Positions 36,536-47,706 of a stretch of 64,000 bases of DNA are shown one piece after another (the first letter of the stretch is position 1; each line of letters opens with the position of its first letter). Under the pieces are notes generated by a model. The model was not told where the DNA came from and ran no database searches. It was given only the letters and a program-made list of their open reading frames with translations. This DNA comes from Scenedesmus sp. ARA3 (taxonomy: Eukaryota; Chlorophyta; Chlorophyceae; Sphaeropleales; Scenedesmaceae). Both the position numbers and the translations under genes were made by a program. The stretch spans positions 1 through 64,000 of the forward strand of contig RWJK01001006.1 in assembly GCA_004335835.1 (NCBI GenBank), given 5' to 3'.

Positions 36536-36983
36536 CACTGTAAACGTGATGCCAAGTTTGTGGTCGATGTTTTGAACCAATGACTGCCGATACAGTACTG
36601 TACTGACCAGTCAGCAATCAAGTGGAGAGTCTGAGTTGGACTGGCAACGGCGTCGATACCATAGCAGCTTAACTTTATGTTTTACTCTGACTTAATAGAG
36701 TAAAACTACGGAACACCACGTAAGAGCGTCGCCGAGGCGGGGTCCCGCCAAAAGTGCCAAATGATAACACATCACACACATAGCGTGGCGAGGTCGAGAT
36801 TAAACCAAAACATTTTGCTCTCTTTGGTTTTTTTGCGATACCTAACATGCGTCATCGTGTCAGCTAAACATGTCGCATGTGCTGCCGGTTGTGGCAGCAC
36901 AGTGCTGTGAGCGTGGCTGACGTTACCTAGCTCGAATCTGTTATTTATACGCATTTAGATTGTTGAGGCGTGCTGAGAGTGCA
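36536..36983. promoter_or_regulatory. divergent intergenic region with TATA-like element
   Basis: 448 bp between the GYTG gene and the large low-complexity gene. TTATTTATA at 36941-36949 lies about 35 bp before the plus-strand ATG. The region is free of CAG repeats and has a GC block (gccgaggcggggtcccgcc) near 36731. Confidence 0.4.
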
Positions 36984-39320
36984 ATGGCCGGCCAGCAGAG
37001 CTCCCAGGACGTTCGCAAGGTAGCTGCATGCTTCTCATAAACTGCCAGCAATGCCAGCTTATACTGGAATCTGTTGTCAAGAATGCATGCAGCTGTGAAA
37101 CATCCTCTAAGCTGGTATGTCTGTGTTGTCTTGCAACAGGTGCATCAGGGTGCAAATAAGCAGCACGCACAGCAAGCACAGCAGGGACAGCGGGGAAACA
37201 GCAGCGGTGGTAGCAGCAAGCTTTCAAAGAATGGCAGGCCACTGCCATCACGTGCCCCAGCTGCACGTATCAGGCCGGGTGCAAGCCAGCATCAAGGCCC
37301 CACCAACAGCAGTAATTTGGAAGTGCAGGGCCAAAGGGCACAGCTGCACCCACGGCCTTGCAGGAGCGGCGACGGCCACATGCAGCAGCAGCACTGGCAG
37401 CAGCAGCAGCTGCAGGATGGGCACAACCACCAGCAGCACCTCTCACCAGGTGCCGCGGTGTTCCACCAGGCACCACATGATCAGCTGCTAGCTGCATATG
37501 TGGCTGCAATGGGCTCTCCAGCTGCCAGCGGAGTCAATCCTTACTTTGCGCAGCACATGCAGCATGTGCGCAACAGCTATGATGGCAGGACACCGCACCA
37601 CATGAGCAACGTGGTGATAGACTGGAATGGCGTGCTGAGTAGGCAGGGCTCTGGCTTCCCCACCAGTGGAAGGTGAGGCACATTTGCTGCACCTGTGCTG
37701 CCTCTCCTGCTTGCAGGACACCATTGCTGGCGACATGTCTGGTGACATCACTGCTTTGCAGGTTGTGCAAGATCTTGCTCCTGCAGCTGCTGTGGGCACA
37801 CAGAGCATCCGTTGCTGTGAAACAAGCATCAGCAGTAGTGCTGCAGGCAAGCATCTATCCAACACGTCACCTCACCGTTGTGGCACTGCCGCTGCTGCCC
37901 TATTGTACGTGTTCTACAAATGGTCCTTCAGGATCAATGAGCTTGCACGGATGCTGCCGCAGCCCAAGTTTGCGCACCCCAGGCCAGAGGGGCCTGCGCC
38001 AGACACTCCAGCCTCACTGCGCAGCAACAACAGTCCCCTTGCAGCTGCACCTGCCGCTGCCGCTGCTGCCGCTGCATCAGCAGGAGGTGCTGCAGCATAT
38101 GGCAGCCCGGGCTTGGCAGCGGCCCTAGCAACCAGCTCATATGCATGCCAGCGACACTTCAGCAGCTACTGGCAGACAGCTAGCATCAGCCCTGCACCTT
38201 CAGTGCCGCTGGACGCATGGAAGTCAAGCGGGGGAGCAGGCTCGCCTTCAGCAGCAGCAGCAGCAGCAGGTGACATGCTGCTGCCGCCGCCACCACCGCC
38301 GCCCATCCGCACCAGCAGCGGACCTCCCCACCCAGGCGCTGTACCAGCAGGCCTGATGCATGCGCAAGCGCAGCACAGGACTGGCGGAGGCCGTAGCAGC
38401 GTGCGCAGCAGCAGCAGTGGTGGCTCCGGCAGCATGCATGGCAGCTGCGGCGGCCAGCAGCAGGTGCACTGCCGCAGGCAGTTTGGCAGTGACGGTGGTG
38501 CCCAGCAGCAGCAATGGCCCCTGCAGCCCAGCAGGTCCCTGTGGCCTGGCCAGGTGCAGCAGCAGCTGCAGCAGTGGCAGCAGCACCAGCAGCAGCACTC
38601 CCCAGTGCACTCTCCACTGCAACACATGCAGCACACGCTACAAACACAGGGCAGCGGCAATCAGCAAAACGCGCTGCAGCACAGCCCTGTGGTATACTTT
38701 GCGCCCTTTGCCAGCCCTCCTGCAGAGCACAGCAGCAGCAGCGGCAGTGGCCCGCAGGCAGCACAGCAGCACCATAACCCGCACTTGAACCGCCACCACC
38801 AGCAGCACCATCAGCAGCCATCAAGGCTGGCTGCCATGACGCACGGCACACTGCCGCGGCCTGCTGCATCTGCTGCAGAGGCAGCTGGGCCGCAGCCTGC
38901 TGGCAATGCTGCAGGGCTGCCTCATGCTCGCAGCAGCAATGGCGGCATGGCAAAGCATGCTAGCGGCGCAGTTGCAGCCAGCAGCCGCAGGCAGAACAAT
39001 GGCGGTGGTGGCGCTGCTGCTGGTGGCAGCACTGTCGCTGCGCGACGCAGCGTTGGTGGAGCCTCACAGCTGAGCAGCAGGGACCACAGCCACAGCAATG
39101 GTGGCTGTGCTGGCCGACCCAGCAGTGGCGCTGGTGCAAACCCTGCAGCAGCTGCGATGATAGCATCACCAACAGCAGCTGCTGCAGCAAGGCCGGGTCA
39201 TGTTCGTACTGCAGGCTGGTCTGACGGCGGTTTTGTGCGTGCAAGCAGCTGTGGAGGCTCTCGTAACCGCAGCAGCGGCGGCGGCCAACACCAGCAGCCT
39301 TGGAAGCAGGCGCAAGCTGC

Positions 39321-39360
<40 letters not shown>

Positions 39361-41091
39361 CCACCTTGCGGGGCACCCACCGGTCCACACGTGAAGGACC
39401 TTGTTCAGCGGCTACAGGCAAGGAGCCAGGGTCAGCAGCAACAGCAGCAGCACCGATATTGGGGATCACAACTCCCATCCGCTCGCACAACAACGTCTGT
39501 GTTAGAAGGTGCCCACATGCAGCAGCAGCAGCGCACAGGTGCGGCACCACCGAAAGCTGCGAGCAGCACTGGCAGCAGCAAGGCAACTCAGGCTGCATCG
39601 CGCAGCACTGCTGAAGGGACTGCAGCAAATGCTGCCAGCCCTTACTCTGGCTTCTTCCTGGAGCATGAGCAGCAGCAGCAGCAGACAACAGCTGCAGCTG
39701 CAGCAGCTGCTGCTGGTGTGCTGCAGCGTCCAGCGCAGCGTGGCAGCTTGTCGGCGCGAGATGCCCAGGAGCATGCGCGGCAGCAGGGCCAGGCAGCAGA
39801 CCCCGCAATCAGGCCCGCTGCGCCCAGCATATCAGAGAGGCTCAAATGGTGGGAGAAGCTGCGCATGCAGCAGCACTACAATGTTCAGCCACATTCACCC
39901 AGTGCTGCTGCTGCAGGCAGAGGAGCAGGCGGCAGGCAGAATGCGGTGAACTGCGGTTATGCAGGCAGAAGCAGGCGCAGTGGCAGCGGCAGCGGGGGAG
40001 GCGGCAGGGGCAGGGGAAGTGGCGGCGGCAACAGGGCCGTCCGGCAGGCGGGCTTGGGGCTGAAGCTGGAGGGCACCTCACTGCTGCCGGCACTGAATGC
40101 AAAGGATAACAACGGCCCAGCAACTGCTGCTGCTGCGGCAAGGAGGCAGCCAGGCCGGCCTGCTGTAGAGACAGCAGCAGCAGCATGCGGCATAATCCAG
40201 CAGACACAGCTACCCCAGCGTCAAAGCTTAGCAGGCAGGGCCAGCAGCAGCACACCTACAGCTGCCCCGGCTGCACATCCCCTTGCTGCCTCACGCACCA
40301 GTGGCCTCGTGGCTGCGGCTGCTGCAGCCAGGGCAGCTGCTGTGGCTGCTATCTCCGCACAGCAGCAGCAGCAGCAGCGGCAGATGGGTGTCGCCTCTTC
40401 ACCCGTGATGCACGGGCCTACAACGCCCGCAGCAGCATCACACATGCACAGGAGCGGTAGCAGCATGTTTGGGCCTATCTTGCCACGCATCAGGACGCAG
40501 CAGGACACACCCACGGGCCCAGCAGCTGATGCAGCAGTGCCAGCATGCTTCAGCGCAAACCCAGCTGCAGCAGCAGGAGCAGCAGGACTAGGCAAGGCCA
40601 GCCCACAGTGCAGCACGCCTAGCGATCCAGCAGTGCTGTGTGGCAGTGCAGCTGGCCCTCACTGCTTCTACACCATCAAGGAGCCCCCTGGCTATGCCTA
40701 CAGGCCTGACCTGGCTCGGCCGCCCCCTAGGAGCAGCTTGTGCACAGGCGGCATGATCCGCTGGAGCGCTGGAGGGGACGGCCGCACGCCACGCAGCAGG
40801 CAGGGCAGCCAGGCAGGCGGCAGCAGCAGCAGCGGAGGCGCCAGGCACAGCAGCGGCGGCGCGCCTGGCAGCGGAAAAGGTGTCAGGGGTGCAAGGCACA
40901 GCAGCGGGGGTGTGAGGGGTAGTAATGGCAGGGGTAGCAGGGGTGGCACACCAGGCAGCCAAGGAGGAGGGTGGGGCAAGCGGTCTGTGGGTGGCTGCAG
41001 CAACCAAGTTGCTGGCATCAGTGCCGCTGCTGCTGCTGCTGCCGCTGCCGGCACCCTGCTACTGGCAGCAGCTGGCAAGCTGCAACAATAA
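36984..41091 (+). CDS. very large low-complexity protein of unknown function
   Basis: Exons 36984-37019, 37140-37672 and 37932-41091 (final exon 3.16 kb), 1242 residues. Composition is dominated by Gln, Ser, Ala, Gly and His homorepeats, with several poly-Gln and poly-Ala runs, and Gly/Arg-rich stretches (for example near 39960-40030) resembling RGG-type RNA-binding tracts. Islands of normal sequence are few: NPYFAQHMQHVRNSYDG, NVVIDWNGVLSRQG, INELARMLPQPKFAHP, ISERLKWWEKLRMQQHYN, CFYTIKEPPGYAYRPDL. The splice into exon 3 at 37932 was chosen because it alone matches the phase of the AAG/GTGAGG donor at 37672 without a stop. No domain recognised; likely intrinsically disordered. Long open frames on the other strand here are shadows of the repeats. 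Confidence 0.7.
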
Positions 41092-41939
41092 CTACATGTG
41101 TCATTGTCTGGTTCGGTGTTGGTGTGCGGCGGAAGGTTACTGGGAGGGGTCTGGGCTGTACATTGGGCTGTTGCTGTATGAACTCCAATGTCTGGAGGGC
41201 GAATTGATGGTGCGCAGCTACATGGGCAGATGAATACTGCTTTTCACTGGCATGGCATATCATTGCACTTCATCTGCTGGCTGTGACTGCTTTATCTTTC
41301 GGTTGTGTGTCAGTTTGTGTGTTTTGAGGGTGGGGGAGTTCGACTAACATGCATGACTAACATGCTTGACTAACACGTGATTTGATATGATCAGCTGATA
41401 CTCTGTGACTCTTTGCTGGTTGGGCTGGTGTGTCTCTGTTATAGAATAACTACGGCACTGCTCTGCTCAGGCCGAGCAGCAGTAATGTTTGTGAGGCGCC
41501 CTTCATGCCTGCGCAGCTGTGCTTAGCAGGCCCACTGGGAGTGGTAGTGCGACGCTCACTGCCACATCAGCAGCACATCAAGTGGCTCTGGGCAGGGCTG
41601 CTGCTGAGTGGAATATGATATGATGATTCCCTGCTTTGAACTTGAGCAACGATATCAGCAGGAAGGTTCATGGGGAGAGGGAAGGCCGGCAGGACCACTT
41701 GTATGCTGTTCAATGCTGTGTTGTGCTGTGTTGTGTGTGTACATACCTATGTTTCTTTGTCTGTGCATGTATTGTGTGAGCTGCAGGAGTCGAGTCATGC
41801 AGCAGTACTGCTGAACCCCAAGCCGAATAGCATCGCAATGGTTGCAGCAGGGCTGCTTGGCTGGTCTGCAGTGGCGGCAACATAAGAAATTGACATGGAC
41901 GCCGTCTTCCTTTGTCGTCATCAGTATGATCACGGGCCT

Positions 41940-42115
41940 GTTGGCTTCTAGTACCTGCAGTGCAGGTACAGTTCTGATAGGACGCGTGGTGGTAACACTT
42001 TTTTTTTGGTTACCAGGGGTTTCTGTATGCAGTGTGGCCTTCTAGTACCTGCAGTGCAGGTACAGTTCTGATAGGACGCGTGCTGGTGACACTTTCTGTA
42101 TGCAGTGTGGCTCTA
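41940..42115. repeat. noncoding tandem duplication, about 100-bp unit
   Basis: The block beginning 'tagtacctgcagtgcaggta' occurs at 41949 and again at 42043, followed both times by 'cagttctgataggacgcgtg' and 'tttctgtatgcagtgtgg'. Each copy carries a 9-bp inverted repeat (gtacctgca/tgcaggtac). The copies differ by a T-run insertion of about 24 bp. Confidence 0.85.
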
Positions 42116-43055
42116 CTGCTGCTGATCCAATGCAAGCTGGCTGTGCGTGTTTTGACTTGAAGTCACGCAGTATAGCCATATGTAGGGCATTCAATCAAAG
42201 TTTGGCCGCTGTCTTGAAGCACTACTAGTAGTCACAGACGGTCTGCATGTCACCTGCAGCTGCACAAGTATCAAAACTTGCAGCTGCCGAGCCTGTGTCA
42301 GCAGTTGCAACACTGCATGATGCGGGTGCTGAAGGTAGATGTAGTTCAGCCATTTACTTCAGCAGCTGTGCTTGCAGTCACAGAACTGTTGTATGTTGTG
42401 GAGCTTGCAAGCCTTTTGCATAGCACAACAGATGCCACCTGGCTGACATTTTTTGCAGTGGAGTGAGCTTTGCCTACCGCATTGCCACATCATGCATTAT
42501 CAGATGGTCTGGTGTTGTGGCCCACAGTCGGACTGGCTTCATCATCTGGCTTTGTAATTTTCCAGAATGAGATGCGTGCACGGTGCATTTAGCAGCCTAA
42601 AGCTATTGCGTGTGTGTTCTAATGTAGGAGGTGCTCGCTGGGTAACAAATATGCACCGTACATTGTTTCTGTGACCAAGAGCTGGCACCGCCCACCACTA
42701 CAATGCAACAGCTTGTTGACACCTTGTTGACAGCAAGACAAATGTGGCGGTAATAATTTCGTTCGTTGAGTGTTGTTGTGATTTGTGACGGCTATGTTCG
42801 CTGCTGAGCTGAGCTCAGCCTGGGCTGGCCAGGCCCCGCCATGGCTGGGTGACAGGTGGACCGCAGCAGCAAGTGGAGCAGTGCGAACTTCCAGCCTGAG
42901 CGCAAAAACGTCCATCGCAAACAGTATATAGACATACCGTATGTTTAATCAATGGAACCGTGTGCTGATGAATGCTCAAAACGCAGTTGAGATGTTTGAA
43001 TTGCAAACGCTGCTAGTCTGCCTTATACGAAAAGATGCCACCATGCACGACCGCA

Positions 43056-43062
43056 TATATAG
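43056..43062 (+). promoter_or_regulatory. TATA-like element upstream of CURT1
   Basis: TATATAG in an AT-rich patch, about 165 bp before the CURT1 ATG. Confidence 0.35.
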
Positions 43063-43226
43063 TTTTAAGTCTACATGCTTCACAACTTTTGAACGAAGAT
43101 CACGACGTCAGCAAGCTCAGATCCTTGGGCCCGAGGGTCTTGCCTTGGCACCCACTACAAGACTTCCCGCCCACACCGCTGCTGCATACCAGGCGCAAAC
43201 GACTTGATCAACTTAAAAACGATACA

Positions 43227-45881
43227 ATGGCTCTTACCGCACGCTGCAGCGCTCTGCGCACTGGTGCCACTGTCAGGCCAGCTCGTCTGGCCTGCAGTGC
43301 TGTCCCTCGCCCGGTGCTGCCACAGGTGCTCTTGCTATCCCATTCGTTGATACGTGCATCTTAGATGCGGGCACAACCCTTACTGATGCCGCTGCTCGGC
43401 GTTGCTGCTTCTGCAGAGGAGGGGCGTGGTTGCACGCGCCCAGGACACTGAGCAGACTGTGGAGGTGGACCAGATGGTCAAGGACCTGCAGGAGAAGGTA
43501 GGATCACGCTCGCAGGACAGCAGCGCTGCTCTGTATGCTGTGATCACTGGGTAGCTGACGCTACGTTGCTCGCGGTCGTTTGTCTGTGTGTTTGCCTGCG
43601 CAGTGGGACAAGGTGGAGAACAAGACCACCGTTGTGGCGTATGGCGTGGGCGGTATCGTGCTCATCTGGTTCAGCAGCACGCTGGTGACCGCACTCAACG
43701 GCATCCCTCTGGTGAGAGCAGAGGAGGGAAGGGGCTGTACGCAGCACTGACGCAGCAGCTGGCCTGTACAGCCACGCAGTGAAATTTCAAACCATGAGTA
43801 TTGCAGAACAGCAGCTTCAGCGGCCAAAGCTTTGCTGCTGGTACACGTGTAGCAGGTGCTCTGGTAGCGATGGGAAGCCTGCTGTACTGCTGTGCCTGCT
43901 GCGCAGCCCTCCTTTCTGGCTGTCTTGGTTCCCCTAGGGCTCATTTTGTCTGCTATTATACTTTTACATAACTAAACGGCATCTGCCCTTGTGCGTTGCT
44001 GCAGCTGCCCAAGTTCATGGAGCTGGTTGGCCTTGGCTACACCTCCTGGTTCATCTACCGCTACCTGCTGTTCAAGGTGCGTGGGGTGACAGCGCTAACA
44101 CATATGATGAAAGAATCACCGTACCTGTGCATTGACTGCTGCACCTGTGCAGCCAGCAGCAGCATGGACAGTCTGAGCTGACAGTGGCAGAATCAGCGCG
44201 TCTGTGCATCAAACTCCTGCAGCTTTGCAGCCAGCAGGTGCAAGCAGCGGCGAGAGGATGCCAGTGCCTACGGCAGTGAAGTGCGTGGTGAAAGCATATC
44301 CATGCATTGTGTATTCATGCTTCTAACTTGCAACTTTTTGCATCCACGTGGCGAGGAGTGCGGCCAGGCTTGGTTTGTGATATGCATCCGTCAACACCAA
44401 GCATTTATCGTGACAGTGTGTGCCTGCTGTCAGGCCTAGGCCGCCCTGGTCCTCAGGCATCCTGCAAGCGTTGCTGCTGACCGTTTGTGGCTGCTGTGTG
44501 CTTGCTGCCTTCGCTGCTGCTGCTGCGCCTGCCTAACCCGGGATGCGCTGCACGCCACCATCATCTCCACAATGCTGCTGTTGATACCTGGTGGTGCCCT
44601 ACAGAGCAGCCGCGAGGAGCTTGTCAAGTGAGCAGCAGGGGGGAGTAACAGCAATTGTAACAGCAGTTCTGCAGTAGTCCAAGGGATGGGGCCATGCCAG
44701 CTGCAGGGAGGGCGGTGCTTCTGCACTGCAGCTGTGTGCAGCGACGGGTCCTTGCAGAGAAACGGATGCTGCAATGCAGCCATTGCGCAGCGGTTCGACA
44801 TTGCAGGACCAGTCATGTCATAATGTTATCAACAGCATAGCAGTAGCACGTTTTGCAGAAGGAGGCAGCAGCAGTGGATAACAGCTGTAGAAGCAGTCAC
44901 TGCAGCTGCAGCAACAGGAGCAGCCGCCTGACCTTGATAGCGCAGCTTGCTGTGTCACTTGCCCATTGCTCCGGCAGCTAGGAGAAACAGCAACTGCACC
45001 TCAAGCAACACTGTTTGATCCTGTCGAAGTCAGGCCCTTCTGCACTGTGCAAGGTGGTGGCATTTATATGAAGGTGCAGCAGCCAGGGAACAGTACCAGT
45101 CAGTTCAAAACACCCTTTGCTAGTGTCTCAAGTGCCTCTTGCTGAACTTCGTGTCTGGTTTTTCTGCCTGTTTTCCCTGCAGGGATGTTGACGAGCTGAA
45201 GAAGAAGATCACCGGTGAGATGTAAACACATCACAGCAGCATCACCGCGCGCGCTGCGCGTCGGTGAGGTATTGTGTGGTGTGCAGTCAGTAGCAGCGCT
45301 ATCAGCTGCTGCTGCAGCAGCCGTGGGAGGGGCGCTTGTGAATTGCACCGCAGGCGTGCCACCTGCTGCTGCAGCTGCAGCAGGCATATCTGATGTGTTT
45401 ATGCGCAGCTGCAGCATGTGTGGACCATGCAAAGCGCTGCAGCCGCATCTGTTTGTTGGATAAGCAAGCAACCTCTGTCGGAGCAGCCATTGAGTGCTGT
45501 TATGTGGCGCAAGGAGTTGTGTGCGGCGCAGTAGGCAGGCGGACTGCATGCAAAGCAGCGGGTGGGCTTGTGGTGATGGTGCATGGTTGCATAGGTGCAT
45601 GCTGCAGCATGTGCGGCAGCAGATTAATGCGTAACACTGATTATGGTGTGCAGCGGATTGGTTGTGCCTGAGCATGCCGCCAAATTGAGTATGCGGCGGG
45701 TCGTTGACCTCTTGTGTGTTTGCCTGTTTGCCTGTTTTCTTCCTTGTGTCTGTGCATAACGCGGCGGCACTTTGAAGGCGAGGGTGATGCTTCTGCAAGC
45801 TTTGCTGAGGCCAAATCTGCAGCACAGAAGGCCGTGAGCAACACAGTCGGCTCTGTGAGGCGCGCAGTTGATGATGACTGA
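43227..45881 (+). CDS. CURT1: CURVATURE THYLAKOID 1 (CURT1/CAAD domain) protein
   Basis: Exons 43227-43325, 43417-43497, 43604-43711, 44005-44076, 44605-44627, 45183-45214 and 45778-45881 give 172 residues. If the last intron is retained, the frame stops after TGEM at 45225 (141 residues). The N-terminus (ALTARCSALRTG...) is a chloroplast transit peptide. The mature part has the CAAD domain: an amphipathic helix (VDQMVKDLQEKWDKVENK), two membrane helices (around VVAYGVGGIVLIWFSSTL and LVGLGYTSWFIYRYLLF) and the C-terminal helix SSREELVKDVDELKKKI. CURT1 proteins (known) oligomerise at grana margins and bend thylakoid membranes. The extra C-terminal exon adds an Ala-rich, charged tail (SFAEAKSAAQKAV). 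Its acceptor (tttgaag) is weaker than the usual tgcag here. Confidence 0.92.
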
Positions 45882-46216
45882 ACATAGGACAAAACAGGAT
45901 AAACAGCGGACACCAGCAGCAGCAGTTGTACATGCACAGAGGGAGAGTGTGCACGGGAGCAGGCACGGAGAGTGCCGCAGCCAGTACTATGCATCTATGG
46001 CCGCTTTGCACTGTAGTGAGGTCAGAGGCTCCCATGCAGACATTGGGCCGATGGCTTGCTGCTACTGCAAGTGTGCTCTGTGGTGCTGTGGCGCGTGCTG
46101 TGACAGCATATGCATGTGTGTGAGTTGTGGTTGAGCTTTGTGGTTGGTATTGTGTTGAACAGCGATGCATGCAGCGCTTTGCATCAGAAGATCAGCCAGG
46201 GTGCTGACGTGGAGAG

Positions 46217-46221
46217 TGTAA
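46217..46221 (+). terminator. TGTAA polyadenylation signal of CURT1
   Basis: TGTAA 335 nt after the longer CURT1 stop. Another TGTAA (45221-45225) overlaps the stop of the intron-retained form. Confidence 0.45.
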
Positions 46222-47445
46222 CTCATGTAGCACTGAGAGTTTATGTCGAGCAACGCGCCAAGTGATGGACTTGTTGTTCGTTATGGCACCAATCACCTGC
46301 CATGTGCAGTGCAGAGTGCCACAGTGGGCATGCAAAACCGCCTTTTGCAATCGGCTGCTTTCCAGTAACAAACATGTTGGAGCCAGGAAATCTGTGATGC
46401 CGACTGGAACTCGTCCCATGTGAAGCTGCAGGTGCAACACTGTCGCAGTGTCTGCGGCAGACTGCAGACACACTGTGTCTGATCAGAGAGACATCTGGCT
46501 AGACACCTAGACAGCTCCCTGAGCTAGGCATTTGCTGCTGTTCAGCTACACGTGCACCTCTGTCAGCAGCTGCACACGGTCGGCTGCCGGCACACAGTGG
46601 CAGTGACTGCCGTTGCCTGACCCCAAAAAGAGAAGTCAACCCTGGGTTGAATCCAGACCTCAGTCACACACACCCTGTGTCGCGGGACTCGACAACACCA
46701 CCAACACTTCTTTTCTTCTTGCATTGCTGTTACAAAGCGGCGAGACACACCAAAAGAACGAGTCACAGCAGCAGTACAGGTTGCCGTCGACCAAAGCACT
46801 ACAGGGGTGTGTGACGGGCGTGCTCACTCACTCACGCTGGGGACGACACAGCCCAACCCTACACGCCGCGGGGTGCATTATCCAGCGGCTGTTTGCCCTG
46901 CATAATTCACCATGCATTGCACCATTAAGGTGCCATTCCGCTGCACGGCCAGCGTCAACACAACTGACCAATGCACAAACTGATAAGTATGTAGTTCGTG
47001 ACTTGCAGCGCTCTGCTGTTGCTGTGCACTGCTTTGTGGTTGCAGAACCCTGAGTAACACAACTACGCCAACGTGCCTGTCTGTGGAACACCCACCACCA
47101 CGAAATCTAGCAGGCAACACCAGACAACTTCACTCAACATGCAACAAGGCTGTGCTGTACAAGTCAACAAAGACAGTGGGCATGCAGCAACATCGGCGTC
47201 AACTGCGGCTGAAATGAAAGAAAACAGCATATGCATCTTTGCAACAGTCCCACAGATACGCAGTAGCAGCTCTGCCAAAGGAACATGATGACAAAGATTA
47301 TGGCATCAAAACGCAGCAGCCACAACCTACGGGCAAGAGGGCGTCGTTGCAGCTTGCGCTGCAAGAGCCAAAACTTCACAGAAATGTTCCATGGCTGGCC
47401 AGAACTGCCAACTTCACAGTGAACCTCTAGGCCAGATGACCATGA

Positions 47446-47606
47446 ACTTCACAGCTACCAGTAGTTCACCTTGCTGCCAACTGCATCCCTCGCCTCCGCC
47501 TTGTTGGCAGCCATCCAGCTCAGCTCCTTCTGAAGCAGCTCAGCGCGCCTTTTGTCTCTTGGCTCGCCTGTTGCTGTCCGGGGGCATGCAGCCCAGGCCG
47601 GCGGTA
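47446..47606 (-). repeat. downstream copy of the OMA1 last exon
   Basis: About 160 bp repeating 47707-47850 (coding for GLGCTHPD, LLQKELSWMAA and the C-terminal end) with an insertion and substitutions. It lies after the real stop, hence in the 3' UTR. Confidence 0.8.
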
Positions 47607-47706
47607 GAACCACTCAAAAAAGCTGGCACTGAGGAATTCCAGAAACTTCACAGCAGTCAGCGCCGTCAACTTCACCGTGAACCTGAGGACCAGGTGACTG
47701 TGAAGT

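Larger units (their letters stand above)
41092..43226. other. intergenic region with a noncoding tandem duplication
   Basis: Contains the 3' UTR of the large low-complexity gene and the 5' region of CURT1. No coding sequence recognised; composition is TG-rich in the first half. Confidence 0.5.
45882..47706. other. convergent intergenic region
   Basis: 3' regions of CURT1 (+) and OMA1 (-). Only diverged copies of the OMA1 last exon (47446-47606) and a TGTAA motif are recognised. Confidence 0.5.

Noticed and set aside
38166..38953. Long open frames on the minus strand (also 38960-39808 and 40588-41078)
   Set aside because: They are reverse shadows of CAG/GGC-rich coding sequence of the large plus-strand gene, made of Cys/Leu/Ala runs with no motifs.
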